Source of the DNA: Lapidilactobacillus achengensis
GTDB lineage: Bacteria; Bacillota; Bacilli; Lactobacillales; Lactobacillaceae
DNA length: 64,000 nucleotides
Assembly: GCF_003946655.1 (NCBI RefSeq)
Contig: NZ_RHOV01000014.1
Coordinates: 1 to 64,000 of the forward strand
Direction of reading: 5' to 3'
Part shown: piece after piece, positions 1-8,826 of the stretch
How the letters are laid out: every line of letters starts with the position of its first letter
Numbering within the stretch: the first letter of the stretch is position 1
Notes under the pieces: model-generated
Seen by the model: the letters and a program-made list of their open reading frames with translations, nothing else
Told to the model about the DNA's origin: nothing
Databases searched by the model: none
Translations under genes and position numbers: made by a program

Positions 1-195
1 GCTGTTAAAACGTTGAGCGGCTGGAGCGGAGAAATTCGGGGTGAGATCGCCGTGAAATTGTCCTTGGCGGCTCTGCCGCTTAGGACAAGGCCTGATTTTG
101 AGACAAGCCGCGCACTTTGCGGATTGGCTCAAAACAGCGCCCACAGCGACCTCACCCCGAATTTCGCAGCGCAAGCCGCGGCCAACCTACTTTTA
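1..195 (+). repeat. R1: right-hand part of the large modular inverted-repeat family
   Basis: This is the 3' end of a family member cut by the window edge. It holds the module whose outer arms read GAAATTCGGGGTGAG (about 48) and CTCACCCCGAATTTC (about 151). Two inner hairpins lie between the arms: a GTCCTTGGCGGC-type stem near 60-95 and a TTGAGACAAGCCGC/GGATTGGCTCAA stem near 98-132. It ends with the conserved right terminus GGCCAACCTACTTT. It lies upstream of the universal stress gene. Short reading frames inside it are byproducts of the repeat and recur in every copy. Confidence 0.9.
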
Positions 196-300
196 TCTGG
201 CGAGTGCCGCGGCCAACATTGAAACACACCACGCCACCACCCAAGTTTTTGGTAGCCCCATTTTCCGGAAAGCAGTATACTAGACCCGGAGGTGAGTGTT

Positions 301-819
301 ATGGAAGATTTAGCGTCATATCAAGTTGGCACCATGCACTATTCACGAATTCTGATCGCGGTGGATGATGATGATTTCATTTCGTCGCGGCGGGCCTTTG
401 ATTATGCTTGCACCGTTGCCAAGATCTACAACATTCCTTTGGGCGTGGCGATGGTTTTGGAAACTGGTGATATGAACGTGTTTCAATCATTGTCGCCGGA
501 GACACTCAGCGATTGGCGGGAAAATATCACCCGCGATTTAAATACTTATTGTGAGAAAGCCCGGGAGTTTGGCGTGCTCGACGTGCAGCCTTTGCTGGCA
601 GAGGGGAACCCTGGCCGGGAGATCGCCGAGAAATTGATTCCTTCGTTCAAGCCAGACTTGTTGGTGATCGGCTCGGAAACTAAGAGCGGTCGGCGTAAAA
701 CTTTAGGGACCCATGCGGCCTATTTAGCACGCTACGCGTCATGTTCGGTCATTATTGTTCGTTCAGACGCTCAAGGCGCGGCAATGATCAAAGACATCAA
801 ACGCGATACGGCTAAATAA
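301..819 (+). CDS. Universal stress protein, UspA family
   Basis: A 172-residue cytoplasmic protein of the UspA/Usp fold. The N-terminal strand YSRILIAVDDDDF is followed by an alpha/beta domain. A late LLVIGSETKSGRRKTLGTHAAYLARYASCSVIIVR segment fits the G-2x-G-9x-G-(S/T)-type nucleotide-binding tail of ATP-binding Usps. Such proteins respond to nutrient, acid or oxidative stress; the exact role here is unknown. I chose the ATG at 301 because GGAGGT at 288-293 lies 7 nt upstream. The GTG at 292 would overlap that ribosome binding site. The gene stands alone and ends before the bidirectional terminator at 942-982. Confidence 0.88.
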   Translation: MEDLASYQVGTMHYSRILIAVDDDDFISSRRAFDYACTVAKIYNIPLGVAMVLETGDMNVFQSLSPETLSDWRENITRDLNTYCEKAREFGVLDVQPLLAEGNPGREIAEKLIPSFKPDLLVIGSETKSGRRKTLGTHAAYLARYASCSVIIVRSDAQGAAMIKDIKRDTAK

Positions 820-941
820 GCGGCGCTTGGCTTGACCATCAGATTCAGCGAAATAGGACCGGTGATTGGACGCGGTTCAGCTAAATTTCAGGCTCAAATT
901 CCGGTCGGCAAAAAACGGTTTGATTACGAATGATCCCAATG

Positions 942-982
942 AAAAAATCCTGACACATCTGTAAATGTGTCAGGACTTTTTT
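942..982. terminator. Bidirectional intrinsic terminator
   Basis: The stem TCCTGACACAT/ATGTGTCAGGA has an A-run on its left and a T-run on its right. It can therefore end both the stress gene (+) and the AI-2E-type transporter gene (-). The transporter stop codon at 981-983 touches the T-run. Confidence 0.85.
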
Positions 983-2252
983 ATGATTTGTCGGAATTTT
1001 GTGGTGTCGCGGCGGTTGGCGCCTTCGTTGACGCTGGGGTAGCTGAGTCCAGTGGTGTTGGCGCATCGGTCGGACTGGATGAATCAGGTGATGTCGGTGT
1101 ATCAGTTGAATCGGCTGAATCAGGTGCTGTTGTTGAATGAGTCGGACTGGCTGAATCAACTGAATTGCCTAAAGTTGCTGAAACTGCCAAGTCTGTTGGT
1201 GTGTTTGAACCCGGTGAATCTGGTGTTTTCGGCGTGGTCGGGTTGCCGGGGATTTTTTTGACGCCGATGATGTCGAGGAAGAAGGTGAACACGGGGATGC
1301 CGATGATCAGGCCCCATGTGCCCAACAGGCGCTCGCCCACGAGGAGCACGACAAAGGTGAAGAAGACGGGGATCTTGGTGCGACTACTCATGAACTTAGG
1401 ATTGAGCACGTAGGCTTCCAGCGCGTGGATGATCAAAATCATGATCAAGATCGTGACGATGCCGCGGAAGCCGTCAACGGTATAGGCGACGATCGACAAG
1501 GGGATCACGGAAATGATCGCGCCGGCGACGGGGATCAGGGAGAGGATGAACACCATCAGGGCCAGTCCGGGAATGTTGGGCATTTTCATGAAAATCAGCG
1601 TGACGGTGGTGATCAGGGTGTTGACCACGGCGATGAAGATCTGGGCCTCAATGACCACGCCGAATGTGTTGATGAATTTAGTAGCGAAAAACTTCAAATC
1701 GGCGAAATACCAGCCAAAAGGTGAGTCGAGGAAGTTTTGTCCGAAGTCCTTCAGCTCGTCGATGCCGACACTGAAGAAGAAGCTAAGGATCAATGACAAA
1801 ATCACGGTCACGCCCATGGCCGTAACGCTGCCAGCGTATTCTAAAACGGTGGTGATCCCGGCTTGCAGCTGGCCTTTGAGATTGGTTTCATTGATCGATT
1901 TAAGCAACCACTGGATCGTTTGATTGTGGGCGAATTCGTCGCTGTTGTAGAAGTTCACGACCAAGTTGTAGAGATGCGCGGTTTGCTTGGCGATGCCGGG
2001 CACATAATGGACAATGGTGTAGGATAGTCCGGCGACGATCAGAATGTAAAGCGGTGCGACCACCACCCAGGCCGGGACTTTGCCGAAACGCCGGGCGAAA
2101 TTGATTGCCCGGGTGACCAGAAAAGCGAAGATGAACGTGAGCAAAATTAAGCTCATGATCCCCCGGGCTAGCCACAGCAATAAGATGATACTGAATAAAA
2201 CGACAGTGCGGCGCAGTTTGGTATTTTGAACGAAACGGTTGTAAATTGACAT
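981..2252 (-). CDS. AI-2E family transporter (PerM/YdbI-like membrane protein)
   Basis: A 423-residue polytopic membrane protein. Paired hydrophobic segments sit at the N-terminus (LRRTVVLFSIILLLWLARGIMSLILLTFIFAFLVT). The conserved C-terminal membrane block contains GLALMVFILSLIPVAGAIISVIPLSIVAY and HALEAYVLNPKFMSSRTKIPVFFTFVVLLVGERLLGTWGLIIGIPVF, the hallmark of PF01594 (formerly UPF0118). Family members have been linked to AI-2 export or Na+/H+ exchange; the substrate here cannot be read. The last about 85 residues are a low-complexity Ser/Thr/Pro/Asp tail, unusual for the family. The start ATG at 2252 follows an AGGGGG site. A longer upstream frame would run into repeat R2 and is rejected. 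Confidence 0.85.
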   Translation of the reverse strand: MSIYNRFVQNTKLRRTVVLFSIILLLWLARGIMSLILLTFIFAFLVTRAINFARRFGKVPAWVVVAPLYILIVAGLSYTIVHYVPGIAKQTAHLYNLVVNFYNSDEFAHNQTIQWLLKSINETNLKGQLQAGITTVLEYAGSVTAMGVTVILSLILSFFFSVGIDELKDFGQNFLDSPFGWYFADLKFFATKFINTFGVVIEAQIFIAVVNTLITTVTLIFMKMPNIPGLALMVFILSLIPVAGAIISVIPLSIVAYTVDGFRGIVTILIMILIIHALEAYVLNPKFMSSRTKIPVFFTFVVLLVGERLLGTWGLIIGIPVFTFFLDIIGVKKIPGNPTTPKTPDSPGSNTPTDLAVSATLGNSVDSASPTHSTTAPDSADSTDTPTSPDSSSPTDAPTPLDSATPASTKAPTAATPQNSDKS

Positions 2253-2346
2253 GACGTGCCCCCTAGTAACGGAATCATTATAACATGGACCGGGTCCGCT
2301 CAGGTCTCCTAATATTGATGCAGTTTGAGCGGCGCGACTTCGTATA

Positions 2347-3215
2347 CAAAAGTAGGTTGGCCGCGGCTTGCGCTGCGCGTGGCGTTGGTGGTGGGCAGAT
2401 GTGGTGGGACTCCAGGTCGGGCTGGGGGTGGTGGAACGCGGCGGGCACGACTTGAAGCTTTTCGGAAGTGCACCGAAAATCTTCAAGCTCGGCCTTATTG
2501 TAGGCGATAAATCGCCAACAATAATATCGCGGCTGACTCACCCCCAGCCCGACCTTCCGCCAACGAGTAAACAGACCACCAACACCACGCTCCGCTCCAG
2601 CCGCTCAACGTTATAACAGCCGTTTGAGCACTCGCGCCAATTGGTAAGCTATTGTCAATTGATAAGGTGCCACGCAAATGACGGCCATTGCTAGTGGTCA
2701 CCAGCTTTAAATTGGTGACACCAGCGCAGTCGGTCTGATAATCGAAGCTAGTTCTCGGAAAATCAACTGAATCGGTCTGTTTCCAACAAGAATTGTTCAG
2801 GGAGCAGGTAAAGATGTCCAACCATCGCAAAATGTCTTGACCTCTTGATCCAATTCAGTTGGCATTGCCGTACCACCCCAAAAGTGAGCAATCGTTTGAT
2901 ATCTAGCTTGCAAAACCACTTCGTCAGATACCCAACTTCGATTGCAGATAAGCTCAATTCTGCCTAGCAACCGCCTCAGGACGTGTGGCTCAGCGGTGAG
3001 ATTATTCTTTGCGGCTTTGCCGCTTAGAATAAGGCTCGATTTGAAGACAAGCCGCGCACTTTGCGGATTGGCTTCAAACGATGCCCACCGCGTTCCAGCC
3101 ACGACAAACGTCCTGAGGCGGTTGCGCCCACATCCAAACCCAGCACATCAGCATTCAGGCAAAAGATTAAGAACAACGGGTAATCGCCAGTCGGTTCCAA
3201 ACAACGCCCACCATA
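2347..3215 (-). repeat. R2: large modular inverted-repeat element
   Basis: A full element in reverse orientation. From left to right it shows the terminus AAAGTAGGTTGGCCGC, then a module with arms AGGTCGGGCTGGGGG (about 2425) and CCCCCAGCCCGACCT (about 2541). Inside that module is the stem TTATTGTAGGCGAT/ATCGCCAACAATAA (2495-2524). Next comes the conserved leader with the GGTGACACCAG and CGTTTGAGCACTC motifs, then a module with arms GCCTCAGGACGT (about 2970) and ACGTCCTGAGGC (about 3108). It fills the space between the transporter and the 116-residue membrane protein gene. Confidence 0.9.
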
Positions 3216-3232
3216 GAGTGTGGAGCCCGTAT

Positions 3233-3265
3233 AAAAAAGCCAGTCAGCGACGATCCTGACTGGCT
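3233..3265 (-). terminator. Intrinsic terminator
   Basis: Stem AGCCAGTCAG (3238-3247) and CTGACTGGCT (3256-3265), preceded on the + strand by an A-run that becomes the U-tract for the minus-strand gene 3274-3624. Confidence 0.8.
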
Positions 3266-3273
3266 AGTTAGCG

Positions 3274-3624
3274 CTATTTTTGTAAAAGATCGGGGAATTT
3301 CCGGTCGATCAGGGCTTCCAAGCGGTAACGCTTCTTGCTGGCCATCACACCGGCGTCAACGAAATCGTTGAGCTCAATTTTGCTGATGTTCGCTGCCTCG
3401 GCCAGGTCCTTGCGGCGGATCCGTTTGGTTGCCAAGACTTGTTTGACTTTGGCGCGCTGAGAAGCCTTGCGTACACTTTGGATCGTCGCCACGAACACGA
3501 TCAACAGAATCAAGACGATCGTTGACCAGATTTTGCTGTGAGGGTCGATCAGGAAATAAAGGAGCATCATCACCACGGCACTGGCGACCATGGCGGCGTA
3601 ATCTATTTTTTGGTTTTTCGGCAT
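3274..3624 (-). CDS. Small membrane protein of unknown function
   Basis: A 116-residue protein that I do not recognise. Two hydrophobic segments come first (YAAMVASAVVMMLLYFLI and WSTIVLILLIVFVATIQ). A basic, predicted helical cytoplasmic part follows (KASQRAKVKQVLATKRIRRKDLAEAANISKIELNDFVDAGVM). The stretch RRKDLAEAANISKIELNDFV could be a helix-turn-helix-like unit. The start at 3624 has the purine-rich GGAGGACAC just upstream. It stands alone and ends at its own terminator. Confidence 0.6.
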   Translation of the reverse strand: MPKNQKIDYAAMVASAVVMMLLYFLIDPHSKIWSTIVLILLIVFVATIQSVRKASQRAKVKQVLATKRIRRKDLAEAANISKIELNDFVDAGVMASKKRYRLEALIDRKFPDLLQK

Positions 3625-3756
3625 GAGTGTCCTCCAACTGACGCAGAGCGCGTCTAAATCTATCTCTTATCCTATCATAGATTGCCAGTGTCGGGTCGGA
3701 AAATTTTGTGCTGGCGTAAATGATGTCAGTCGACCAGCACGTCTGTCGGAAGCTGG

Positions 3757-3936
3757 TTACGTTGACTGGGGAAATAGGGCGGCGACTACCGGGATCAGGG
3801 TGTTGACAGTTTGGGCAACTTGGGCGGCGTTAGTTTTGTTGACCAGATGTGGAATGATCAACGGCACTATTTTATCCGCGGAAACCAATTCGCTAAACCC
3901 GCGCAAGAAACCAGCGCGCCAAACCAGCATGGTCAT
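3757..3936 (-). CDS. Possible small ORF, 59 aa, unknown
   Basis: An open frame on the minus strand with coding-like codons and an amphipathic, Val/Ala/Asn-rich product (for example DKIVPLIIPHLVNKTNAAQV). It lies just after the dipeptidase terminator and lacks a clear ribosome binding site, so it may be the tail of a decayed gene. No function is offered. Confidence 0.3.
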   Translation of the reverse strand: MTMLVWRAGFLRGFSELVSADKIVPLIIPHLVNKTNAAQVAQTVNTLIPVVAALFPQST

Positions 3937-3945
3937 GGCGACATT

Positions 3946-3970
3946 AAAAAAAGCAGCCGTTGCCGACTGC
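3946..3970 (-). terminator. Intrinsic terminator of the dipeptidase gene
   Basis: Read on the minus strand, GCAGTCG and CGGCTGC form a short stem with one G-U pair. It is followed by seven T residues and lies about 35 bases past the dipeptidase stop. Confidence 0.6.
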
Positions 3971-4003
3971 CTTTTTCGCGCTCATTTTTTTGAAATTGTG
4001 GTC

Positions 4004-5437
4004 TTAAAGATTGCGATCCATGTTGAAAGTTAACCGCGATAACGTAATGCCCTTGGTGAACAGGCGGCCCATGAACGCTTCGGTCTTGGCCCGCATCAGC
4101 GCAACGGTCTCGTGGTTCTTTTCCGTCAAGAAGGCGGTCAACGCTTCACCCGAATAATTAGCGGCTTGGGCGTCAACAGCGGCGATTTGGGCGCGCAACT
4201 CTTGGCGACATTCCTTCAAGTAATCCAGATCATCTTGAACGAAATGGCTGTAATTGGATTCCACTAAAACGGACAAGGCGCGGTACATCCAGTGGGCCTC
4301 CTTGATATTGAAGTCCAAGGAAACATCGCTGTAAGACGGGTCGGTGTCGTTGGCGTTGGTGTAAAACGGCAGATAAGGGCTGAAGGTTGGGTAACCAATA
4401 CACAACCACATGACCGCGGCGTGTTCTGCCGGCACGTCATTACGGATCTGCAAAATATGCGAGTTTTGCGTCCGGTTCAAACCGATTGGACGATAACGAT
4501 ACTTATCAGCGTCAGCGCCTTTGCCTAGCGGATCATAAGGCGTTTCGTTGTAATGCGAACCGAGAATATATTCAATATCATCAGGTGAGATTTTGTGGCT
4601 AGTCCGACAAATGAACGGCAGATCGCTGCTTTCAGGATCTTGGTCGATCTCCGGGTTCAAGATATGTTGACCATACCAAACCCGTGGCGTGTTATAATGC
4701 CGATCTTTTTCATTGTCCGTGCCGAAAATATGCCGGAAGTTCCAGCCAGCTTGGTCTGGATTCAAATGGTGTTCTTCAACATAATCTTGGATGCCTTCGG
4801 ACCAGAGGAAGTTGTCATGATCATTGAAATCGACTTGTTGGATCGCCACTTGGTTTGCCGCGATCACATAAGCGTCATCAGGGATCCGTTGGGCAACCCA
4901 GTGATGGCCCGTGACGATCTCCATGTACCAAACATTATCCTTGTCGCCGAATAAAACCGAGTTTCCCGCTGGCGACCCGAATCTCTTGATCAGGCTGCCT
5001 AGATATTCTACCCCAGCTTTCGCCGAGTCAATATAAGGCAAAACCGCTGTTTGCATACAGTCTTCGTCCAGACCGTCCTTGACTAACGGATCAAAGGCCA
5101 AGGCCCGCTCGTTACCATAAGTACTTTCGGTACAACTCATGGCCACGTTTTTCTCGTTGATCCCGCTTTCGTCATAATAGCCCAGCTTCTGATAATCAAC
5201 GTTAGGGACCGCCGGATAGCGATAGCCATCTTCAGGCAATTCCATTTGGAAACCATTGAGATAAGATTTGAGCACACGGCCCTTTTCACCGTGAACCGCT
5301 GGATGCATATAGAATCGGTGGGGCGCTACGGCGTGGAATGTATCGTCGTTTCGGGCGATCATTGTGGATCCGTCGATGCTGGCGTCTTTCCCGACTAAAA
5401 TCGTCGTACAAGCACGTTCGATATTTTGTTCGGACAT
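4004..5437 (-). CDS. pepD: C69-family dipeptidase (PepD type)
   Basis: A 477-residue cytoplasmic N-terminal-nucleophile hydrolase. Family members cleave a broad range of dipeptides at the end of the casein-derived peptide pathway. The sequence ERACTTILVGKDAS places the expected catalytic Cys at residue 10, exposed after removal of a short propeptide. It continues with DGSTMIARNDD, VAMSCTEST and NSVLFGDKDNVWYMEIVTGHHWVAQRIPDDAYVIAANQ, all typical of PF03577. Length fits PepDA-type enzymes. The start at 5437 has GGAGGT upstream; longer frames run into repeat R3. It is a single-gene unit. Confidence 0.92.
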   Translation of the reverse strand: MSEQNIERACTTILVGKDASIDGSTMIARNDDTFHAVAPHRFYMHPAVHGEKGRVLKSYLNGFQMELPEDGYRYPAVPNVDYQKLGYYDESGINEKNVAMSCTESTYGNERALAFDPLVKDGLDEDCMQTAVLPYIDSAKAGVEYLGSLIKRFGSPAGNSVLFGDKDNVWYMEIVTGHHWVAQRIPDDAYVIAANQVAIQQVDFNDHDNFLWSEGIQDYVEEHHLNPDQAGWNFRHIFGTDNEKDRHYNTPRVWYGQHILNPEIDQDPESSDLPFICRTSHKISPDDIEYILGSHYNETPYDPLGKGADADKYRYRPIGLNRTQNSHILQIRNDVPAEHAAVMWLCIGYPTFSPYLPFYTNANDTDPSYSDVSLDFNIKEAHWMYRALSVLVESNYSHFVQDDLDYLKECRQELRAQIAAVDAQAANYSGEALTAFLTEKNHETVALMRAKTEAFMGRLFTKGITLSRLTFNMDRNL

Positions 5438-5562
5438 GAAATAACCTCCATCTGCTGAAAAAATGATTGACACTAAAGCGCCAAATTCGTACACCATAAA
5501 GATAGCACATTTCCGGGAAAAGTTCGACCGGGTGTTGGGCGAACCGCGTGCGGTTTTTGTTC

Positions 5563-6757
5563 TTGCGCTTGATTGCGGTTTTTGGGTGGGTGTTGCGCGT
5601 GAGCGCAACCGGGTCGGGCCATTTGTGCGGCTGGAACGCAGTGGGCGTCGTTTTGAGCCAATCCGCAAAGTGCGCGGTTTGTCTCAAAATCGAGCCTTAT
5701 TCTAAGCGGCAAAGCCGCAAAGAATAACTTCACCACTGAAACGTGTTCGCCGACCTAGCTTCTTCCGCTTAGCTACGCAACTATTCCGGAGGCACAGACC
5801 AGCCTCCAAAATAGTTGCTAGGCTAATGCTCAGAAGCTGCCCAGGTCGGCTCTCACTCTGGATAGAGCCGCATGGCCCGACCCGGTTGCTAGGCAGAATT
5901 GAGCCTATCTGCAATCGAGGCGAAGGATTTGACGAAGTGCTTTTGCAAGCAAGAGGTCAAACAATTGCCCACTTTTGAGGTGGTACGACCATGCCAACGG
6001 ATTCCGGATACCTAGACTCCGTTCTTGGTTTTTTGCTTAATTTCAGGTGTGCTGGGTTTGGTGGGGACGCAACCGCCTCAGGACGTTTGTCGTGGTGGAA
6101 CGCGGTGGGCATTGTTTGAAGCCAATTCCAAAAGCGGGAATTGTCTTCAAATCGAGCCTTATTCTAAGCGATAAATCGCTAAGAATAATCTCACCGCTGA
6201 GCCACACGTCCTGAGGCGGTTGCTAGGCAGAATTGAGACTATCTGCAATCGAAGTTGGGTATTTGACGAAGTGTATTTGCAAGCAAGTGGTCAAACAATC
6301 GCCCTTTTTGGGTGTACGACAAGGCCAACTGATGTTGATACAGTTTGCATCGGTTGAACATCTTTACCCGCTTCACAAATAATTCATGAGGGGAAAATCG
6401 ACTGATTCAGTTGATCCACCGAGAACTAGCTTTGTTCATCAGACACACTGTACTGGTGTCACCAATTTAAAACTGGTGACCACTAATCACGGTCGTCAAT
6501 TACGTGGTTCCTCATCAATTGACCATAGCTTGCCAAATGGCGTGAGTGCTCAAACGGCTGTTAAAACGTTGAGCGGCTGGAGCGGAGAAATTCGGGGTGA
6601 GATCGCCGTGAAATTGTCCTTGGCGGCTCTGCCGCTTAGGACAAGGCCTGATTTTGAGACAAGCCGCGCACTTTGCGGATTGGCTCAAAACAGCGCCCAC
6701 AGCGAGCTCACCCCGAATTTCGCAGCGCAAGCAGCGGCCAACCTACTTTTACCAGCC
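5563..6757 (+). repeat. R3: large modular inverted-repeat element (about 1.2 kb)
   Basis: One of the most complete copies, in plus orientation. Module alpha has outer arms GGGTCGGGCC (about 5610) and GGCCCGACCC (about 5874). Inside alpha sits a second long hairpin with arms CGACCTAGCTTCT and AGAAGCTGCCCAGGTCG (about 5751-5852). Module beta has arms CCGCCTCAGGACGT (about 6069) and ACGTCCTGAGGCGG (about 6204), with the inner stem TTATTCTAAGCGAT/ATCGCTAAGAATAA (6159-6188). A conserved leader follows. Module gamma has arms AAATTCGGGGTGAG and CTCACCCCGAATTT (about 6588-6722), and the element ends with GCGGCCAACCTACTTTT. It separates the dipeptidase and sortase-like genes. Confidence 0.92.
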
Positions 6758-6860
6758 AAGTGCAGTGCCACCAGCCCAATCCGTCCACGCGACCAAAAAA
6801 ATAGCACCGCGCAACTTGCGCGGTGCCAGCTGATCCATTTTTCAAGAGAAGAGAATCGAC

Positions 6861-7655
6861 CTAATCCAAGAAAATATGACGAATAAACGGATCACTACCA
6901 GAACTCATACAAGTCTGAATAACGGCCCGGTGTTGCTTCAACCGCGCAACCGTGTCATAAATGTTGTTGTTGAGCGTTGACCAAGCTTCGCCAGAAACGC
7001 CAGTAACCGTCAATTGTTGACCATCGATCACCACATGACTACCGACACCCAATTGCACCACCGCATTGTGCGCAGCAACATTGCCAGCATCAACGAGGAT
7101 AACAGAAGGCAGATAAGACCAACGATAAACGCTATCCGTAGGGACAACTTTATTGCTGGCAGTCGCTGTGAAGGAACCGCCAATGGCAAAATGTCGACCG
7201 AACAGATTCAAACCGCTGGTAACCGTCGCTTGTTGTGACGAGGCACTGCTGGTTGAGGCGCTATAGGCCGTTGTTGCGGCAGTCGCCTGATTCCCTGCAG
7301 TCGTGTTGGTTGTGGTTGGGTTGGTTGCGCTGACCGTTGTGGTAGCGGCGTTAGACGTCGTTGCCCCTTTGGCCGTCTGATTGCTAGTTGCTTCGTTGGC
7401 TGCTTTCGCTGCTTTGGCCGCCGCGAATTTAGCGGCTTGCTTCTGACTAGCGGCTTTACTCAGCTCTAAATGTTCCTGTTGTTTAGCTTGATAAGCGACC
7501 TGAGCTTGCGCGGAGATCGTTGGTTCGTACGTATCTTCACTGATCGCGATGGTCAGATTCGTGCCCAAAGATAATGAGCTCAAAACGACAGCGGCAGTGA
7601 CGACGACCCCCGTAACCAAATGGGATCTTTTCAGGGTGATATTGCGAGTTTTCAT
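6861..7655 (-). CDS. Secreted protein with a C-terminal sortase-like domain
   Basis: A 264-residue protein. A membrane or signal segment (SHLVTGVVVTAAVVLSSLSLGTNLTIAI, about residues 11-38) is followed by an Ala/Thr/Asn-rich linker (about 50-145). The C-terminal domain of about 100 residues carries AAHNAVVQLGVGSHVVIDGQQLTV, AVIQTC and FIRHIFL, in the order His-Cys-Arg expected of sortase catalytic residues. The domain is shorter than usual sortases (about 150 residues), so activity is uncertain. A secreted domain that merely shares the fold is possible. The start at 7655 has AAGGAG upstream. It precedes the surface-protein island, but transpeptidase function there is only inference. Confidence 0.55.
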   Translation of the reverse strand: MKTRNITLKRSHLVTGVVVTAAVVLSSLSLGTNLTIAISEDTYEPTISAQAQVAYQAKQQEHLELSKAASQKQAAKFAAAKAAKAANEATSNQTAKGATTSNAATTTVSATNPTTTNTTAGNQATAATTAYSASTSSASSQQATVTSGLNLFGRHFAIGGSFTATASNKVVPTDSVYRWSYLPSVILVDAGNVAAHNAVVQLGVGSHVVIDGQQLTVTGVSGEAWSTLNNNIYDTVARLKQHRAVIQTCMSSGSDPFIRHIFLD

Positions 7656-7810
7656 TGCTTAGTTTTCTCCTTAGTTGATCAATCCAAACCGATTTGACGG
7701 TGTAGTCGATCCACTTCGTCTCCCACGAAGTAGAGAAAATGACGTTCCCCAACGAAATAATCATGAAACACGCATGGTTTAAAAAAGAAAAAGAGACCCG
7801 ACCATCCCAC

Positions 7811-7837
7811 TTATTTTCTGAAAACCTCAGAAAATAA
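7811..7837. promoter_or_regulatory. Perfect 11-bp inverted repeat in a long 5' leader
   Basis: TTATTTTCTGA (7811-7821) and TCAGAAAATAA (7827-7837) are exact reverse complements separated by 5 bases. They lie between the predicted promoter and the start of the sortase-like gene. This may be an operator or an RNA hairpin; no long U-run follows directly. A second hairpin (ACTTCGT/ACGAAGT, about 7712-7731) lies nearer the start codon. Confidence 0.5.
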
Positions 7838-7932
7838 AGTGTTCTGATTGAATCCCCAATAATGTATTTTTAAACTTATCAAGTCAGACCGACTCGCTGC
7901 CCACGAGCTGATCTCACTTTTCCCCAAAACCT

Positions 7933-7961
7933 ACTATAGCACCTAATTAGATTGAGAACAA
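7933..7961 (-). promoter_or_regulatory. Predicted promoter of the sortase-like gene
   Basis: On the minus strand TTGTTC (7956-7961) and TATAGT (7933-7938) are separated by 17 bases. Transcription from here would give a 5' leader of about 270 nt containing two hairpins. Confidence 0.6.
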
Positions 7962-8028
7962 TTTATATTTCAAAAAATATTCAAAATATTTAAACGTGAA
8001 AATCGGCGCAAACATTGGTATCAATGAC

Positions 8029-8688
8029 TTAGCTTATCCATCCGTAATCATTTAGATTATAATCACGCTTACGTATTTTGGACACAAATGGGTTTCCCGT
8101 GACGAAAGCGCGATAGTGATCCGACCAATTCGTACCGGTGCGCACGCCGATTCGCGCAGTGGTCGTGACCTGGGTGGGCGTGCGACTGGCCTGAGAAATG
8201 ATTTTCAAAGGGCTTTCATGGAAATCAAGCCCGTTCAGTTTCGTGTCGTGAATATTAAGCGCGCGCATCAATTTACCGGGGCCACTGGTCAAGTTTAGAT
8301 CTGGTTGCTTCGGGCGATTGTGCCGCATCAAATCCAGACCGATCGCCGGTTCCAACGCGCGAATCAAGATTCCTTGCGGTTCTTCAGCCGCTTGGGTGAC
8401 CACATCGAAATCATAAAAGCCGCGAATAGCGTAAATATAAATCGTGCCGGGCGGACCGTAAAGTGGCTCGTTGGAAGGAACGCGCCGGTTCTGATAGGCG
8501 TGGGCGCCAGGGTCAGCGGCGCCTAAGTAAGCCTCCGCCTCGACGATGTACCCGCCGACTTGACCGGCCGGACTATCGTAAATCAGTAATTTTCCCAGCA
8601 AGTCTTGGGTGATCGTCATGGTGTCCCGGCCGGTGAAGAAGGCTGGATCAAGGCCGCGGGGGTCGGTAATAGGGGGCATTAGTTGCAT
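8029..8688 (-). CDS. DNA-3-methyladenine glycosylase (Mpg/AAG family)
   Basis: A 219-residue base-excision repair enzyme that removes alkylated purines such as 3-methyladenine. The sequence shows LDPAFFTGRDTMTITQDLLGKLLI, GGYIVEAEAYLGAADPGAHAYQNRR (with the catalytic Glu of the EAEAY block) and GPPGTIYIYAIRGFYDFDVV. It also shows LTSGPGKLMRALNI, the conserved GPGKL(M) motif of PF02245. The ATG at 8688 is used, with an AAGGA upstream; the ATG at 8679 is an alternative. It stands alone and is divergent from the DUF488 gene. Confidence 0.9.
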   Translation of the reverse strand: MQLMPPITDPRGLDPAFFTGRDTMTITQDLLGKLLIYDSPAGQVGGYIVEAEAYLGAADPGAHAYQNRRVPSNEPLYGPPGTIYIYAIRGFYDFDVVTQAAEEPQGILIRALEPAIGLDLMRHNRPKQPDLNLTSGPGKLMRALNIHDTKLNGLDFHESPLKIISQASRTPTQVTTTARIGVRTGTNWSDHYRAFVTGNPFVSKIRKRDYNLNDYGWIS

Positions 8689-8826
8689 TTTTCGGTCAAG
8701 TCCTTATCATTGAAGTTGGCAAATCAGTTATGCGCAGCCAGTTTTGAGCACGATCATCTCGCGGGTTCGTGGAAGTTCCCGCGAACGCGATCGGCGGACA
8801 AAACGCTGCCGGAAAGAAGTGAGCGC

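Noticed and set aside
2797-3102. Recurrent short ORFs inside the large repeats (LSLAALPLRTR, ASNDAHRVP and similar)
   Set aside because: They appear in several frames and on both strands of every copy, have no ribosome binding site, and their frames are broken by stem changes that keep base pairing. They are structure, not coding.
3623-4033. 136-residue plus-strand ORF between the membrane protein and dipeptidase genes
   Set aside because: It starts in the upstream region of the minus-strand gene, runs antisense to the dipeptidase terminator and has no coding signature; the opposite strand has a better small ORF.
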